Source: Ophiosphaerella korrae (lineage: Eukaryota > Ascomycota > Dothideomycetes > Pleosporales > Phaeosphaeriaceae). Taken from it: DNA of 64,000 nt. The notes below the pieces were generated by a model, which did no database searches, had not been told where the DNA came from, and saw only the letters and a program-made list of their open reading frames with translations. Made by a program: the position numbers and the translations under genes. The stretch's first letter is position 1. Each line of letters starts with the position of its first letter. Where the stretch lies: assembly GCA_028456385.1 (NCBI GenBank), contig JALNQF010000015.1, forward strand, positions 390,518-454,517, given 5' to 3'. This document shows positions 34,314-46,178 of the stretch, piece after piece.

Positions 34314-34327
34314 ACGCGTCGACGCGT
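34314..34327. promoter_or_regulatory. Two MluI cell-cycle boxes (ACGCGT) upstream of MCM2
   Basis: ACGCGT occurs at 34314-34319 and 34322-34327, separated by two bases, in the divergent mlo2/MCM2 promoter about 225-235 bp before the MCM2 ATG. This is the MBF (Mbp1-Swi6) binding site that drives G1/S genes including MCM genes in ascomycetes. A CGCGCGCG-like stretch follows at once. Use is inferred. Confidence 0.65.
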
Positions 34328-34550
34328 TGATTTCGCGCGCGGTCCCCTTTCACGCCCCCCCGCATCTACACACTCTCGATAAACACCACCCCTTTGACGT
34401 CCAAGCTTTTTGTGGACCTTACTCACATTCATATAACATGAGGTATGCTTGCTTGCCCCCGGGGATGTTAGGCAGTTGTCTAAGCAATACCTGCCCCGCA
34501 TTGTCGCCGATCTAAAGACTCACACATCTAGTTCACCACTGCGCTCCAAT

Positions 34551-37228
34551 ATGTCTTCCGCGAATCGAGGTACTGGGCCTAGCAGCAGAGGGAACAAGCG
34601 CACGAGAGATGACGATGACCTTCCATCTTCAGCGGCGCATCCTCCATCAAGTCGTACGTCTGGCAATCCTGAGTAATCTATAGTCAACTAAACCACAGAT
34701 AGCAATGGCTTCTTCGCCGCCAATGCTCCCCCATGACGACGAGGCAGACGTTTTGGACGATGATGATATGATGCGAGATGTCGATGATCTAGACGAGGAA
34801 GCTGAAGAAGCAGAAGGCATCGATCTCTTTGCGGATGATTTCGAGAACGACTACAGAGCGCGGGAGAATGATGCCTACGAAGGCGAAGGCATCGATGATG
34901 AAGGCGATTTTGAAGAACTTGACCTTGCCCAGAGACGAGAGCTTGATCGGCGCCTCAATCGCCGGGACCAAGAAGCTAGACGTCGCATGCCAGCCGCCTT
35001 CCTGCCAGACGAAGACGAACAAGATGGTCTGGCTGATCTTATGAACCGCCGTCGCGTAAGAAGACATCGTTATGACGAAGAAGACGATATGGACATGGGC
35101 GATGACATCATGAATGAGGAGATGTCGCTCGAGGCACTGACTGATGTGAAAGCCAACACGTTGACCGATTGGGTTGCCCAGCCTCAGGTCGCCAGGACCA
35201 TCGCGCGCGAGTTTAAGTCTTTTTTGACAGAGTACACTGATGAACAGGGGACTTCAGTCTATGGAACTCGTATTCGAACGCTCGGTGAGGTCAACGCCGA
35301 GTCTTTAGAGGTCTCTTTTGATCATCTTGCTGAACAAAAGGCGACTCTAGCTTTCTGGCTTGCAAACACACCCACTGAAATGTTGAAGATTTTTGATCAA
35401 GTAGCGATGGAAGTTGTTCTTCTACATTACCCGGATTACGAGCGTATCCACGCAGAAATTCATGTTCGCATCACCGATGTTCCGGTCCAGTACACTCTTC
35501 GTCAGTTGCGTCAGTCCCACTTGAATAGCTTAGTTCGGGTTAGTGGCGTTGTCACTCGTCGCAGCGGTGTTTTCCCTCAGCTCAAATACGTCAAGTTTGA
35601 TTGCGCAAAGTGCGGAACGACCCTCGGCCCATTTCACCAAGATTCCAATGTCGAAGTCAAAATATCCTTCTGTCAAAATTGCCAGTCACGAGGCCCATTT
35701 ACCGTCAATTCTGAGCGAACAGTTTACCGCAATTATCAAAAGCTCACTTTACAGGAATCACCAGGAACCGTACCCGCCGGTCGACTTCCGCGTCATCGAG
35801 AGGTCATTTTACTGTGGGATCTCATCGACTCTGCGAAGCCCGGTGAAGATATTGAGGTAACCGGAGTTTATCGAAACAATTACGATGCTGCACTCAACAA
35901 CAAGAACGGCTTCCCGGTTTTTGCTACCATACTTGAGGCAAATTATGTTGTCAAGTCTCACGATCAGCTTGCAGGTTTCCGCCTCACGGAAGAAGACGAA
36001 CGCGAAATTCGACGGCTTTCCAAGGATCCTAAGATCGTTGACAAGATTATCAGCTCAATCGCGCCAAACATCTACGGCCACACTGATATTAAGACTGCTG
36101 TAGCGTTATCACTTTTCGGGGGTGTTAGTAAAGAGGCAGCTGGACGTCACTCTATCCGTGGTGATATCAATGTTCTACTTCTTGGAGATCCTGGTACCGC
36201 CAAATCTCAGGTGTTAAAATTTGTGGAGAAGACAGCTCATCGCGCTGTTTTTGCAACGGGCCAAGGAGCTTCCGCCGTCGGTCTGACGGCCTCTGTCCGT
36301 CGAGACCCCATGACTAGCGAATGGACTCTCGAGGGAGGGGCGTTGGTGCTTGCTGATAAAGGTACCTGCCTGATTGACGAGTTCGACAAGATGAACGACC
36401 AAGATCGGACGTCTATTCACGAGGCCATGGAACAACAGACAATTTCCATATCTAAAGCAGGCATCGTTACCACGCTTCAAGCCCGATGCGCAATCGTGGC
36501 CGCTGCTAATCCTATTGGCGGTCGCTATAATTCAACGATTCCTTTCTCGCAGAACGTAGAGCTGACGGAGCCTATCCTATCCCGTTTCGACATCTTGTGT
36601 GTTGTCCGAGACACCGTTGATCCCACAGAGGATGAGCGGCTAGCGAAGTTCGTTGTCAAGTCACATAGTCGGGCACATCCCCTGGTGAACTCAGCGTATG
36701 GGTACGCAGACAAGGCGAAGGCTGCGCGAAACGGCGAAGATGAAGAAGGCATGGAAGTGGATGAAGATGTTCCAAGCAAGGAGGGTGAAATACCACAAGA
36801 ATTGCTAAGGAAATACATCCTCTACGCCAGGGAAAAATGCAGACCCAAGCTGTACCAAATTGACCAAGACAAGGTTGCTCGTCTCTTTGCAGATATGCGT
36901 CGAGAATCAATGGCAACTGGAGCCTATCCTATCACGGTGAGTCTACTCTGATAAGCCACAACACGTCGCTAATGCTTGACAGGTTCGTCATCTCGAAGCC
37001 ATCATGCGAATAGCCGAGTCATTCTGCAAAATGCGTTTATCAGAATACTGTTCTGCGCTTGATATCGATCGCGCCATTGCCGTGACTATTGAATCGTTCA
37101 TTGGCTCGCAGAAGGTCAGCGCGAAAAAGGCACTCTCGAGATCCTTCGCCAAGTACACACTCAGTAAACCTGGTGCTATCCATGCTACTAATCGTGGAGG
37201 TCGACAAGCGCAAAGAGCAGCTGCCTAA
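34551..37228 (+). CDS. MCM2: DNA replication licensing factor Mcm2
   Basis: Three exons: 34551-34653, 34703-36936 and 36983-37228; 860 residues. Mcm2 is one of six subunits of the MCM2-7 helicase loaded at origins. The N-terminus is Ser-rich then strongly acidic, as expected for Mcm2 (histone-binding tail). The zinc finger CAKCG...CQNCQ lies near residues 335-365. The AAA+ core shows Walker A GDPGTAKSQ near 530, Walker B LIDEFDKM near 590 and the arginine finger SRFD near 661; the C-terminal helical domain ends the last exon. The first intron must use the AG at 34702, because the nearer AG at 34698 gives a quick stop. The next gene downstream is RPL30; mlo2 is divergent upstream. Confidence 0.95.
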
Positions 37229-37638
37229 CTAAGTGGTTACATACAGTAACACAAATTCATGTGCGGAGTTGAAAGATATAGTGATTACGATGGGACGAGA
37301 AGCATGACACCAGCACGGGCACCTGGAGCAAGACGAGATATACTCTTTCCCTATTCGAAGAATACTAGCATTTGAAATATATCGCAACATAGCAACAGAA
37401 TAGCAACGATAACACAGATGCGTTATCTTATGAATTTCTATTCGTCATCAAAGTCAAGGGGGTGATTGCAACTGAGTCAAAAAATGTGCAGAAACTAGGT
37501 CGCTGACTAAGGCTAGCGCAAATCTTGGCGTCGGCTAATCCACACGAATTTCGTTTCCTTTTCATCAACCAACCACGAACTCAACCGGAGCGCAACAACA
37601 CTACAGGAACCACTACAGACACCTTCCTGAGCGCAGAG
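37229..37638. other. MCM2-RPL30 spacer
   Basis: About 410 bp: MCM2 3' flank and the RPL30 promoter. No extra gene is seen. Confidence 0.55.
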
Positions 37639-38263
37639 ATGGCACCAAAGAAGAGCAAGAGAACCGCCGACTCTATCAACTCGCGCCTTGCGCTTGTGAT
37701 GAAGTCTGGCAAGTAGGTTTATCACTGCAGCGAAATTGAGCAGCAAACTGATTGTATAGGGTCACCCTCGGTTACAAGTCGACTCTGAAGAGCCTGCGAT
37801 CTGGCAAGGCCAAGCTCGTTATCATTGCTGGCAATACTCCTCCTCTAAGGAAGTCTGAGCTTGAGTACTATGCTATGCTTTCCAAAACCTCTGGTAGGTT
37901 TTACACATTGCGCCAGACTTGTACAGAATACTAATCATGATTAGTTCACCATTTCTCTGGCAATAACGTACGTACCCCATCTCGATCCATTCTCATGGCC
38001 TAACGACGAGTTACTCTGGCGCATACTGGGCATACTCCGAGGGCTGGCCCTGAGAAGAGGTCCGATTATGACTTCGGAGGGCTACCACTAACTATTGGCG
38101 ATACAGATTGAGTTGGGTACCGCTTGCGGTAAGCTCTTCCGTTGCTCCACCATGTCAATCCTCGACGCTGGTAAGTTCGATGCTGTTCAGGTATACGTAC
38201 GCAATGATGCGCTGACACAACTTAGGTGACTCCGATATCTTGACCACCAGCACTGAGTCGTAG
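37639..38263 (+). CDS. RPL30: 60S ribosomal protein L30 (eL30)
   Basis: Five exons: 37639-37712, 37760-37893, 37945-37967, 38107-38170 and 38226-38263; 110 residues, normal for eL30. It is a small ribosomal protein of the large-subunit interface that binds kink-turn RNA. The sequence runs [20 protein letters not shown], then [20 protein letters not shown], then [20 protein letters not shown], then [20 protein letters not shown]. The third exon is only 23 nt and the third intron is the longest (139 nt). In budding yeast L30 binds its own transcript and blocks splicing; whether the first intron here does so cannot be judged. It lies in tandem with RPL10. Confidence 0.96.
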
Positions 38264-39012
38264 ACAAATGGCACGAATAAGAGGGCAAATAGAAATGATA
38301 CCAACGCGCGATGGATGCCGTCGGTGACGATATTAAATGAATAAATGAAGCTACCAAGCTTTCTGCCAACATTTCATTGAGCACTATGGTGCACTGTGCC
38401 CATGGTGATGCAGAAGTGTGAATGTCTCACATGTCTCACATGGATTGATAGGTACTTCAAATGTGTTTTGCACACTACCTAAAACTCTTGCAATCTGGGA
38501 GGATTTTCAGGCGGTTGTTGCTGATAAATCGCACTGTGGCGCTGCCTGCATGCAGTACAACAGCGTGAATAAAGACCACGGTCTCGCTACACTTTTACTG
38601 TACGAGGTGTAACATTTCTCGCCGACCGCAAGGACTGTAGAATATGCAATTTTGAGGCACTTCCGTGTTTATCCAACGTTGACTTGGCACTAATAGAAAG
38701 TGCACTTTGTAACGTCAGTTTCGGGCTTTTCTCAATCCGGAAGTGGCGGTGCTCGCTTAACGGGCGCGCTCGGCCTCCGCACCACGATTCTTACAAATCG
38801 ACAGCAACAACGACCTTGCCTTCGCTCTGACTCCCACCGACACTACCAACACTTAAATACAGGGTAAGGTGCGGCTGTCAAAATCCCCTCCTACTAGAAG
38901 TACTAGAAGACTCGTTGCTAATCTGCTAGAATAGTTGCGCATTTGGCCTCGCTCATTTCAACCACTGAACACGCACTCACTTTGATTTGTCACCAGGTCT
39001 GAAGTCGTCACA
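38264..39012. other. RPL30-RPL10 spacer with probable 5' UTR intron
   Basis: About 750 bp. Near the end, a GTAAGG donor at about 38873 and a CACCAG acceptor at about 38997 suggest a 5' UTR intron of RPL10 ending 16 bp before its ATG. GC-rich DNA at 38745-38790 is the likely core promoter. No other gene is seen. Confidence 0.45.
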
Positions 39013-39786
39013 ATGGCACGCCGTCCAGCCCGCTGCTACCGCTACTGCAAGAACAAGCCCGTACGCTACACTAGATAACTATATGAAGCAAGGAGAATGG
39101 CAGACTGACGGAAATGCAGTATCCCAAGAGCAGGTTCAACCGTGGTGTGCCAGACGCCAAGATCCGTATCTTTGATCTTGGCCGCAAGAAGGCAAACGTC
39201 GACGATTTCCCCCTCTGCATCCATCTTGTCTCCAACGAGTACGAGCAGCTGTCCTCAGAGGCCCTTGAAGCCGCCCGTATTTGCGCCAATAAGTACCTTG
39301 TCAAGATCGCCGGAAAGGAAGGTTTCCATCTTCGCGTCCGCGTCCACCCTTACCATGTCGTCCGTATCAACAAGATGTTGTCGTGCGCTGGAGCTGATAG
39401 GCTTCAAACTGGTATGCGTGGTGCTTTCGGCAAGCCCAACGGCCTTGTCGCTCGCGTGAACATTGGCCAGATCCTCATGTCTGTCCGAACAAGGGATTCC
39501 CACCGCGCCACTGCTCTTGAGGCTCTGAGGCGTTGTCAGTACAAGGTATGTTTAACAGCCGATATGGAGAAGCGCACCACGCTAACTCGAACAGTTCCCT
39601 GGTCGTCAGAAGATTGTCGTCTCCAAGAACTGGGGCTTCACTCCCCTCCGCCGTGAGGAGTACGTCGAGAAGCGCAAGGAGGGCAGGATCAAGATCGATG
39701 GTGCTTACGTCCAATTTCTCCGCAACAAGGGTAACCTCGAACAAAATATGCGCCGTTTCCCCGACGCATTCGCGCAGGAGGCTTAG
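39013..39786 (+). CDS. RPL10: 60S ribosomal protein L10 (uL16)
   Basis: Three exons: 39013-39060, 39120-39545 and 39595-39786; 221 residues, exactly the family size. uL16 joins late in 60S maturation, helps release Nmd3 and shapes the tRNA corridor near the peptidyl-transferase centre. The start [20 protein letters not shown] and the blocks [30 protein letters not shown] and [16 protein letters not shown] are unmistakable. The first intron falls after KNKP, the second after QYK; both are GT-AG. ATG 39013 is in a GTCACAATGG context. Confidence 0.97.
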
Positions 39787-40270
39787 GCTGAAGATTTGAG
39801 ATGACGTATGCGGATGATCATGGGTCAAATGGGATACCGGGTATGGCGTGATTTGCTTTTCTCTTCAGTCATGGATGAAGGTTCGAGGATGATCATCCGC
39901 AGTGTAGAACTGTAGAGAACGACCAATATAAGCCTGACAATGACAATAAGATAATAAGCACTCCGTCTTTTCCCTGTAATGTTTCTCAAGAATTGCCTAT
40001 AGTCCTCTCAAGCCCATCATATCAGAGCCGAATCACTCTCTAAAATATTACTCTAAAATCCTCGAAAGACGCCTAAAGTTTACATTGGGGGTGCGATAGC
40101 ATTAGGTATTTGTATGTAGACGACCTTCACCAACTTGATCATACATATAGTCTAATATAATGTGCTATTTGCTATTCGCTTAGTGCTGGTACAACCCCAT
40201 GCTGATAACACACCACGAACATTCATAATATTCTATCACTGCAAAGCTCACGCTACGAAAAATGATGTAC
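39787..40270. other. RPL10-ATG9 convergent spacer
   Basis: About 480 bp of 3' flanks, moderately AT-rich. Nothing else is seen. Confidence 0.55.
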
Positions 40271-42976
40271 TCAAACCCCAATGCCTGCGCCGCGGCCCTC
40301 AGTCTGCGCCTTTGAAAATTGTTGCAACAACTGCAATACACCACCGCGATTCGCACCTGGTACCTCCTCTTCTTCCTCGTCGTCCTGTGCAAGTCTACTT
40401 GTTCGCCATGAGTCTCCAATTGTACTCTCTTCCTCGATACGTGTACTGGTTAGGGCTGGCGCATCAGTCACAGGTTGTAGCAGAGTCCTGTATCTACCAT
40501 GTGGCATTTGGCGTGGTGAGGCTCGGAGGAGAGATGCAGACGAGGGTTGGTGATGTGGATCGAGGAGAGTGGAGGATAGCGGTTCTTCTCTACCAATTGG
40601 AGCGTTCCTGGGCGTTCGACGTTGTACTGTCTGTCTTCCTGTCGGACCTCTACTTGTGCCTCGCACGCCCATTTCCAAGGGCTGTGCCGTTTGAGACATC
40701 GCGCCAAAGGCGTTGGGGAACTGTGGTGGAGGATAAAAGTTTCCTTTTCCCTGTAAGCGGCCGTTGTAGGCACGCCCATTAGTTCCGTAAGTATCCATAA
40801 AACCATAATACGATGCCATCATTTTGTTGTCTTTCGCAAGGAAGTAGTCTTCCCGAGGATCCGAGTCCTCTCTATTCCTTGCGTTCGGGTTGACAGGTGT
40901 ATTGTTGATGTTCTGTGTGCCTTTGTTGAAGGGGAACATGGAGAACGAGCATGTGACACCCAAGCCGTCGACAACAATGGAGAATTCGCGGAAGAAGTCG
41001 ACGATACGCTCACTGCACTGTGGCATGCGGAGCATGAGTAGAAATGGAGTAATGAACATGCTCAAGACCTCTTCAGCAAATATGAGAATCTTAGGCTGGT
41101 ACAACTTCGCAAACTCAGCTCGGACCTCGTCTGTATGTAGGCGGTCTTGCCATGTTTCCGGCTCATAACGGGTATGGTAAATGACATGATTGAGGTAGTA
41201 TGCTGGGTCTGTTACCTCATCTTCTTGGGGACTACTTCCACGAGCGACACGATAAATGGTAGTCAGAACGCCAATCCAAAATATTGCAGTTTTTCCAGGC
41301 GATATCTCAAAGGTTAAGAATTGTTCAGAGTCAAGAAGGGTAAAGGCGACGAGAACGGAGGCGAAAGCTCCAGCGATAAAAGCGACAAAGGATGATATCT
41401 GCTCCGTCTTGTCTTTTGGAAATTGCGCCAGGTAGAGATTTGCATAGGGATATGCCATGTTACGGCGGCGCTTGAAAAGATGCGGCAACTCATTGAACTC
41501 GCGGAATTTCCATTGGGCAAATGTCGTAAAGTCCCGATTGCTTAGTTGTCCGGGATCTTTATGGTATTCCGTAAAGTACTTGAATAAATAAGATGTTAGG
41601 ACAAAGACAACAGCAAAAGGCGCGCAAATGATGCTAATGATCCCGGTCCAAAAGAATCGTGTTCTTAGTTTCTTCACTAACTCTCTTCGATTTCGTTCCT
41701 TGAGGAAATCCTGGTTGAATTGGCCATTGGGGCCGCTAAAGACGAAGTCCATGACTGCGAGGTTGACATGCCATCTAGTCGTCTCGGAGAATATGTAGCG
41801 ATTGCCGAGAAATGGGATAGGGACTGTGACGTCAAGAATTTCTTTGTTGAATAGGGCTATCAGATAGTTATCGCGTCGCATCAATCGGCTGGCAATGTCA
41901 ATTGCGTCTAGTCGTTGTCGGCTCTTGGAGTCTAAGAGTTTGCGAGTCTCGGGTGATAGATTTGATGCTGTAGTTAGATTCAGGTCACGAAGAGCCATAA
42001 TCCGGCTCACGATTTGGGGCCATTGTATAGTTTGAATGTCTCGATCAGGTACATCGAGGAGGTAATGGTAGAAGTCGTGCATGGCCCGTAGACGTGGCAG
42101 ATCCGTTATCAAAGAGTAGAAGGAATAAAGCCAATAAATGGTGGAGATCCAAAGGGCAAATATCCAGAAGCCGTGTATTCCCTTCGTACATTTAGGTACC
42201 ACAACTTGGCTCATCTTGTTGCTCCCGGATAGCTTTGAGTAGTCAATGCACCAGCCGAGGAAGGTCATGAATCCGATGGTGAAGGCTGATTGCAACAAGG
42301 CAAGCGTCCGCCGCAACAGCACCGAATAAATACCACATCCTACATAGTATTCGTAGACGTCACTCATGTAAGTGTCTAGGTCCGTCTGATTTACCCAGAG
42401 CCACAAAGCCTTCTCCTTTGGATCAGCGGTGAACTGCCCACCTCTCCCTATGTGGCCCCAAGTTCTGGCAGGAGCACCCCTTCTATCGTCCTCGTGTAGA
42501 CGCTGTTGTTGCCTCGTCGTCTCCCACTGCGCCCGTGTCTGTCTTGTCGAAGGGCCAGGCACAGGGGGTGGTAGTCCGTGGTTTTGGATCGGGAGCGGGT
42601 CGAGGCCTCCTTCTAGCAAGAGGGACTGGGGCACATCATCGTCGTCGTCTAAAGGTACGGCGCGCGCTGGCGCAGGTTGTCGCCACGCAGGGGCCCGACT
42701 TGCTGTGTTGATTCCGGGCGGCGCGGCATCTCGCCTGGTGTTTGGGGAGGCAGCACGGCTCTCGGCCGTCATTTGGCTCGAGGAGGCTTCGGCCAGTAAG
42801 TCGTTTAGGTCTTGAGCCTCGAAGCGTGCCCCAAAATTCTCCTCGTCGATGTCCATGTCAGGACGTTCATGGGTAGAGGAGGAGGGACGGCGATTCTGGG
42901 CGTTGAGCGGTTCTTGTTCAAAGGGGTCATCTGATGCGGAGGGCAGAAGCCTGGAGAGCAGGTTTGACGCCATCAT
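40271..42976 (-). CDS. ATG9: Autophagy lipid scramblase Atg9
   Basis: Single exon on the minus strand, 901 residues. Atg9 is the only conserved multispanning membrane protein of the core autophagy machinery; it travels on Golgi-derived vesicles to the phagophore assembly site and scrambles lipids. The N-terminal 180 residues are disordered and acidic. The conserved core starts about residue 185 (ALWLWVNQTDLDTYM) and holds hydrophobic segments near 222-242, 275-295, 440-460, 528-548, 565-580 and 637-650, with family blocks DVPDRDIQTIQWP, PFLGNRYIFSETTRWH, QWKFREFNELPHLF and VDGLGVTCSFSMFPF. The C-terminal 230 residues are disordered with an acidic EEEEE patch. Two tandem ATG codons begin the frame. 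Head-to-head with COG6. Confidence 0.96.
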   Translation of the reverse strand: MMASNLLSRLLPSASDDPFEQEPLNAQNRRPSSSTHERPDMDIDEENFGARFEAQDLNDLLAEASSSQMTAESRAASPNTRRDAAPPGINTASRAPAWRQPAPARAVPLDDDDDVPQSLLLEGGLDPLPIQNHGLPPPVPGPSTRQTRAQWETTRQQQRLHEDDRRGAPARTWGHIGRGGQFTADPKEKALWLWVNQTDLDTYMSDVYEYYVGCGIYSVLLRRTLALLQSAFTIGFMTFLGWCIDYSKLSGSNKMSQVVVPKCTKGIHGFWIFALWISTIYWLYSFYSLITDLPRLRAMHDFYHYLLDVPDRDIQTIQWPQIVSRIMALRDLNLTTASNLSPETRKLLDSKSRQRLDAIDIASRLMRRDNYLIALFNKEILDVTVPIPFLGNRYIFSETTRWHVNLAVMDFVFSGPNGQFNQDFLKERNRRELVKKLRTRFFWTGIISIICAPFAVVFVLTSYLFKYFTEYHKDPGQLSNRDFTTFAQWKFREFNELPHLFKRRRNMAYPYANLYLAQFPKDKTEQISSFVAFIAGAFASVLVAFTLLDSEQFLTFEISPGKTAIFWIGVLTTIYRVARGSSPQEDEVTDPAYYLNHVIYHTRYEPETWQDRLHTDEVRAEFAKLYQPKILIFAEEVLSMFITPFLLMLRMPQCSERIVDFFREFSIVVDGLGVTCSFSMFPFNKGTQNINNTPVNPNARNREDSDPREDYFLAKDNKMMASYYGFMDTYGTNGRAYNGRLQGKGNFYPPPQFPNAFGAMSQTAQPLEMGVRGTSRGPTGRQTVQRRTPRNAPIGREEPLSSTLLDPHHQPSSASLLRASPRQMPHGRYRTLLQPVTDAPALTSTRIEEESTIGDSWRTSRLAQDDEEEEEVPGANRGGVLQLLQQFSKAQTEGRGAGIGV

Positions 42977-43352
42977 GGCTGCGTCGTGGCTCTTGTGCCG
43001 CCAGGTGCTCAGGCAACGGTGGGGCGCGTGGGTGTGCTTGGGCGTGTCTGAGCGTCTGGGGGGCAGCGAGGTCAGAGGGCGGGAGACGTGATCCCCAGGG
43101 CTGCCAAAGGGTCCCCATGAGTGTGAGGCCAGATGTAGGCAAAGGCCACTTCTCTCTACAAGCCGACAAAAGCCGTCTATGCAGTTGTCATGGGACGCTG
43201 GCTATGTTGAATGAATGCAGGTGACGCGCACTGGGGTGCCTGGGTACCTATCTATCGATAAGCCTCGGCTGCACCTTCCCCGACATGCTACACCTCAGAT
43301 CTGGTGTGCAGCTCTGGGGGCCAGAGTGACGATACCCGCGCCACATCTCTCA
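42977..43352. promoter_or_regulatory. Divergent ATG9/COG6 promoter
   Basis: A 376-bp region separates the ATG9 start (minus) from the COG6 start (plus). It includes GC-rich DNA next to ATG9 and no open frame of its own. I could not pick out a defined factor site. Confidence 0.5.
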
Positions 43353-45475
43353 ATGACCGCTTTGCAAGGGCGTGCGACGCCCGTCCCTTCCGACGGCTCG
43401 TCGCTGGCTCTTCCATCCACAGGAACCGCCTCGCGCGGCGCCAGCGCCTTTTCAAGCCGCATCACCAGCGTGCTGTCCGCTTCATATGCAGATCTAGAAA
43501 TTCGTGATGCCTTGGAAACACTCGATGCTCGCGGCGTGTATAATACAGCCGAGACAAGACGCCAGATTCGGCTCAACGTTCAAAAGGAGGTGGTAGAATG
43601 CAATGGCGAGATTGTAAAAGACTTCGGGCAGGTTGCAGAGGTACCTCCATCAAGCAGTCCCTTGGCCATACAATCCCACTGATATGCGACCAGCAACTGA
43701 GGCGCATTGGCGCTGCTATCGACAGCTTGAACAAATACTGTGCTGACATGCGAAGCCATATTGCAGCTGCCAACCAAGAGACTGGACCAGTGCTGGAGGA
43801 AGCCACAAGTCTCATGACCCAACGGCAGCAAATTGAAACCAAACAACAGATTCTCCAAGCTTTCAATTCCCATTTCCTTATCTCAGAAGAAGAGGCTACC
43901 GCGTTGACCTCCACTGCTGAACCAGTAAATGAGGATTTCTTCCAAGCGCTGACACGCGTGAAGAAAATTCACCATGACTGTCAGGTCCTCTTAGGGGCAG
44001 AAGATCAGCGATTAGGCCTAGAAGTGCTCGAACAGAGCTCCAAGCAGCTCAATGCTGCTTTCCAGAAGCTTTACCGCTGGATACAACGCGAATTCAAGAC
44101 TCTTGATCTGGAAAACCCCCAGATCAGCGCTTCTGTAAGGCGGTCACTGCGTGTCCTTGCAGAACGGCCCACTCTGTTCCAAAGCTGCCTTGACTCATTT
44201 GCCGAAGCGAGAGAATCCATCTTGTCCGAATCGTTCCATGCTGCCTTAACTGGTAATGCTTCAGAAGCAAAGCACGTCGTCACCAAGCCAATCGAGTTCT
44301 ATGCTCATGACCCACTTCGATATGTCGGGGATATGTTGGCTTGGGTTCATTCCACCACAGTATCGGAGCAAGAGGCATTAGAGAATCTCTTCATCTCTGA
44401 TGGTGAAGAGATTAAACGCTCTATTCAAGAAGGTCTAGAGAGTGAGCCCTGGCTGAGGGACGGTGATGCGGTTATATTCGACGGAAGGAAAGCCCTCAAT
44501 CAGCTCGTCAGCCGAGACTTGAGTGGTGTCGCACGTTTGTTGCGACAACGTACCGAGCAGGTTGTTCAAAGTCATGACGACGCAACCCTTGCATACAAGA
44601 TTGCCAATTTGATTGGTTTTTACAAGGGCACATTTGCCAAATTGCTTGGTCCAGAGTCCGATATTTTAGAAGTTTTTGGCACGCTAGAAGCTTCTGCTAT
44701 GCGGCAATTCCGGGCAAATATGAGAGATCACGTTGCTGCCGTACAAAGCGATATCGCTATAGCACCACCAGATTTATCGCCCCCCGACTTCCTAGAAGAG
44801 GCATTGCAGATGCTCAATGTACTTGCAAAAAGTTATGATACGTCATCCGCGGGTACTGAAAACCAAGAAGAGGGTTTCCTAGCTGTGCTTGCAGAAGCTT
44901 TGGATCCTTTCATGAGCGGCTGCGTGAATCTGCAGAAAGGGTTACAACAACCAGATAGTGCTATATTTGCTATCAACTGTTTGTTCGTTGTGACAAGAGT
45001 TCTTTCCACATATAGCTTTGTTAGCGAGCGAGTTGAAGAGATGAACGACACAATCGCTGACCAGGTCGCACAATTAGTTGAATATCAACATCAATACCTG
45101 TTGCACGAGTCTGGTCTTATCATCCTTCTCGAATCTCTGTCATCGATCACGGAGTCAGAAGAGAGTTTAAAGACAATTCCAGATCTCGAAGCCTTCAAGC
45201 CAGATGCCCTTGTTGCAGCAAGCCAACAGCTCGATGAATTCCTTCCATCCGCTCTCATCGATGCGGCAGAGAACCTCAAACGTTTAAATAATAGAAAGAT
45301 GATTCAAGACATTACAGAGGAAGCGGCTGGTAGTTTCTGCGAAGACTTTGAACTTGTGGAGAGCAAGATCATCAATGCGGACGATCTACTCTACGATGAG
45401 AAGAAAGACCAGGACCCGGGATTGCGGGATCTATTCCCAAGGACTAGTGGAGAAATCAGGGTTCTTCTAAGCTAG
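43353..45475 (+). CDS. COG6: Conserved oligomeric Golgi complex subunit 6
   Basis: Two exons, 43353-43640 and 43694-45475, 689 residues. Cog6 belongs to lobe B of the COG tether, which captures retrograde vesicles at the Golgi. The N-terminal helical part includes [20 protein letters not shown], then the coiled-coil [16 protein letters not shown], and the strong family block [22 protein letters not shown] followed by [20 protein letters not shown]. The rest is an all-helical tail with [12 protein letters not shown]. The 53-nt intron is GT-AG and phase 0. ATG 43353 (CTCAATGACC) is the first good start; the frame is open further upstream. Confidence 0.92.
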
Positions 45476-45672
45476 GTGGACTTGATATGCCTACTCAATC
45501 CCATAATTGATTTGAACTCGAATATATACTTTGCAGCTTGATCCTGTCACCTCATTTACTTGGTTTGATAGGCACTCGATGATATCAATCCCTTTAGTAT
45601 CTTATAGACAGGCGAAGGGTATTGGGATTTATTGTTCGTCAATGGCTCATTCTGAGGGCCCAGGACTCAAAA

Positions 45673-46178
45673 TCATTGTGGTTTCTTTTTCTCCCACTCC
45701 TCAGGTGTATGGCACTTCGGTGTCCAGGCATGTATTGCCGCAATCTCATCCTTGAGTATTGTGTTGACTAGACGGTGTCGTGCTAGCGTAGTCTTCTTGA
45801 TGAATTGTGGTGAGACGATGATAGCTTCGTACATTTGGCCGCATCCACCTGGGATACGTTTTAGCCTTGATATATCCTACTAGCGAACGCAGTCGCCGTG
45901 TCGGGCGGCTTTATAATGAAAGTAGAAGACAAAGGCCGCATGATCTCGTAGCAATGCGGGGTGCCAGACCTGAACAGTCATGGCAATGGGAGAAATATAT
46001 GAGTAACCGAGCACGAAAAATTACAGATGCTGTGCAACAAAATTTACATACCACTCAAATCGGCAATCTCGACGTGCTCTGCTCCAAGACCCTCCCTCAA
46101 TTTCTTCTCTATCCCCTCTTGGGTGACACCGGAGTTGGTCGGTACGCTAGCCGCCTCTTGGCCCGTTCTTACACTCAT
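45673..46178 (-). CDS. BOL2: BolA-family protein, Bol2/Fra2 type
   Basis: Two exons on the minus strand, 46178-46052 and 45848-45673, 100 residues; an upstream in-frame ATG at 46247 would give 123. Bol2/Fra2 pairs with monothiol glutaredoxins in cytosolic iron sensing and Fe-S delivery. The BolA fold is evident: EGIEKKLREGLGAEHVEIAD, DLSGGCGQMYEAIIVSP with the conserved Cys, then KTTLARHRLVNTILKDEIAA, and the IHAWTPKCHTPEEW ending shared with Fra2. The intron (45849-46051, 203 nt) is long for this window; its donor splits the Gly codon of SGGCG and a GGCTAAAAC branch lies near the acceptor. No single open frame covers the gene. It is divergent from the NIF3 gene and tail-to-tail with COG6. 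Confidence 0.9.

Noticed and set aside
37968..38106. snoRNA hosted in the long third intron of RPL30
   Set aside because: Ribosomal-protein introns can host snoRNAs, but no C box is present, so there is no support beyond intron length.
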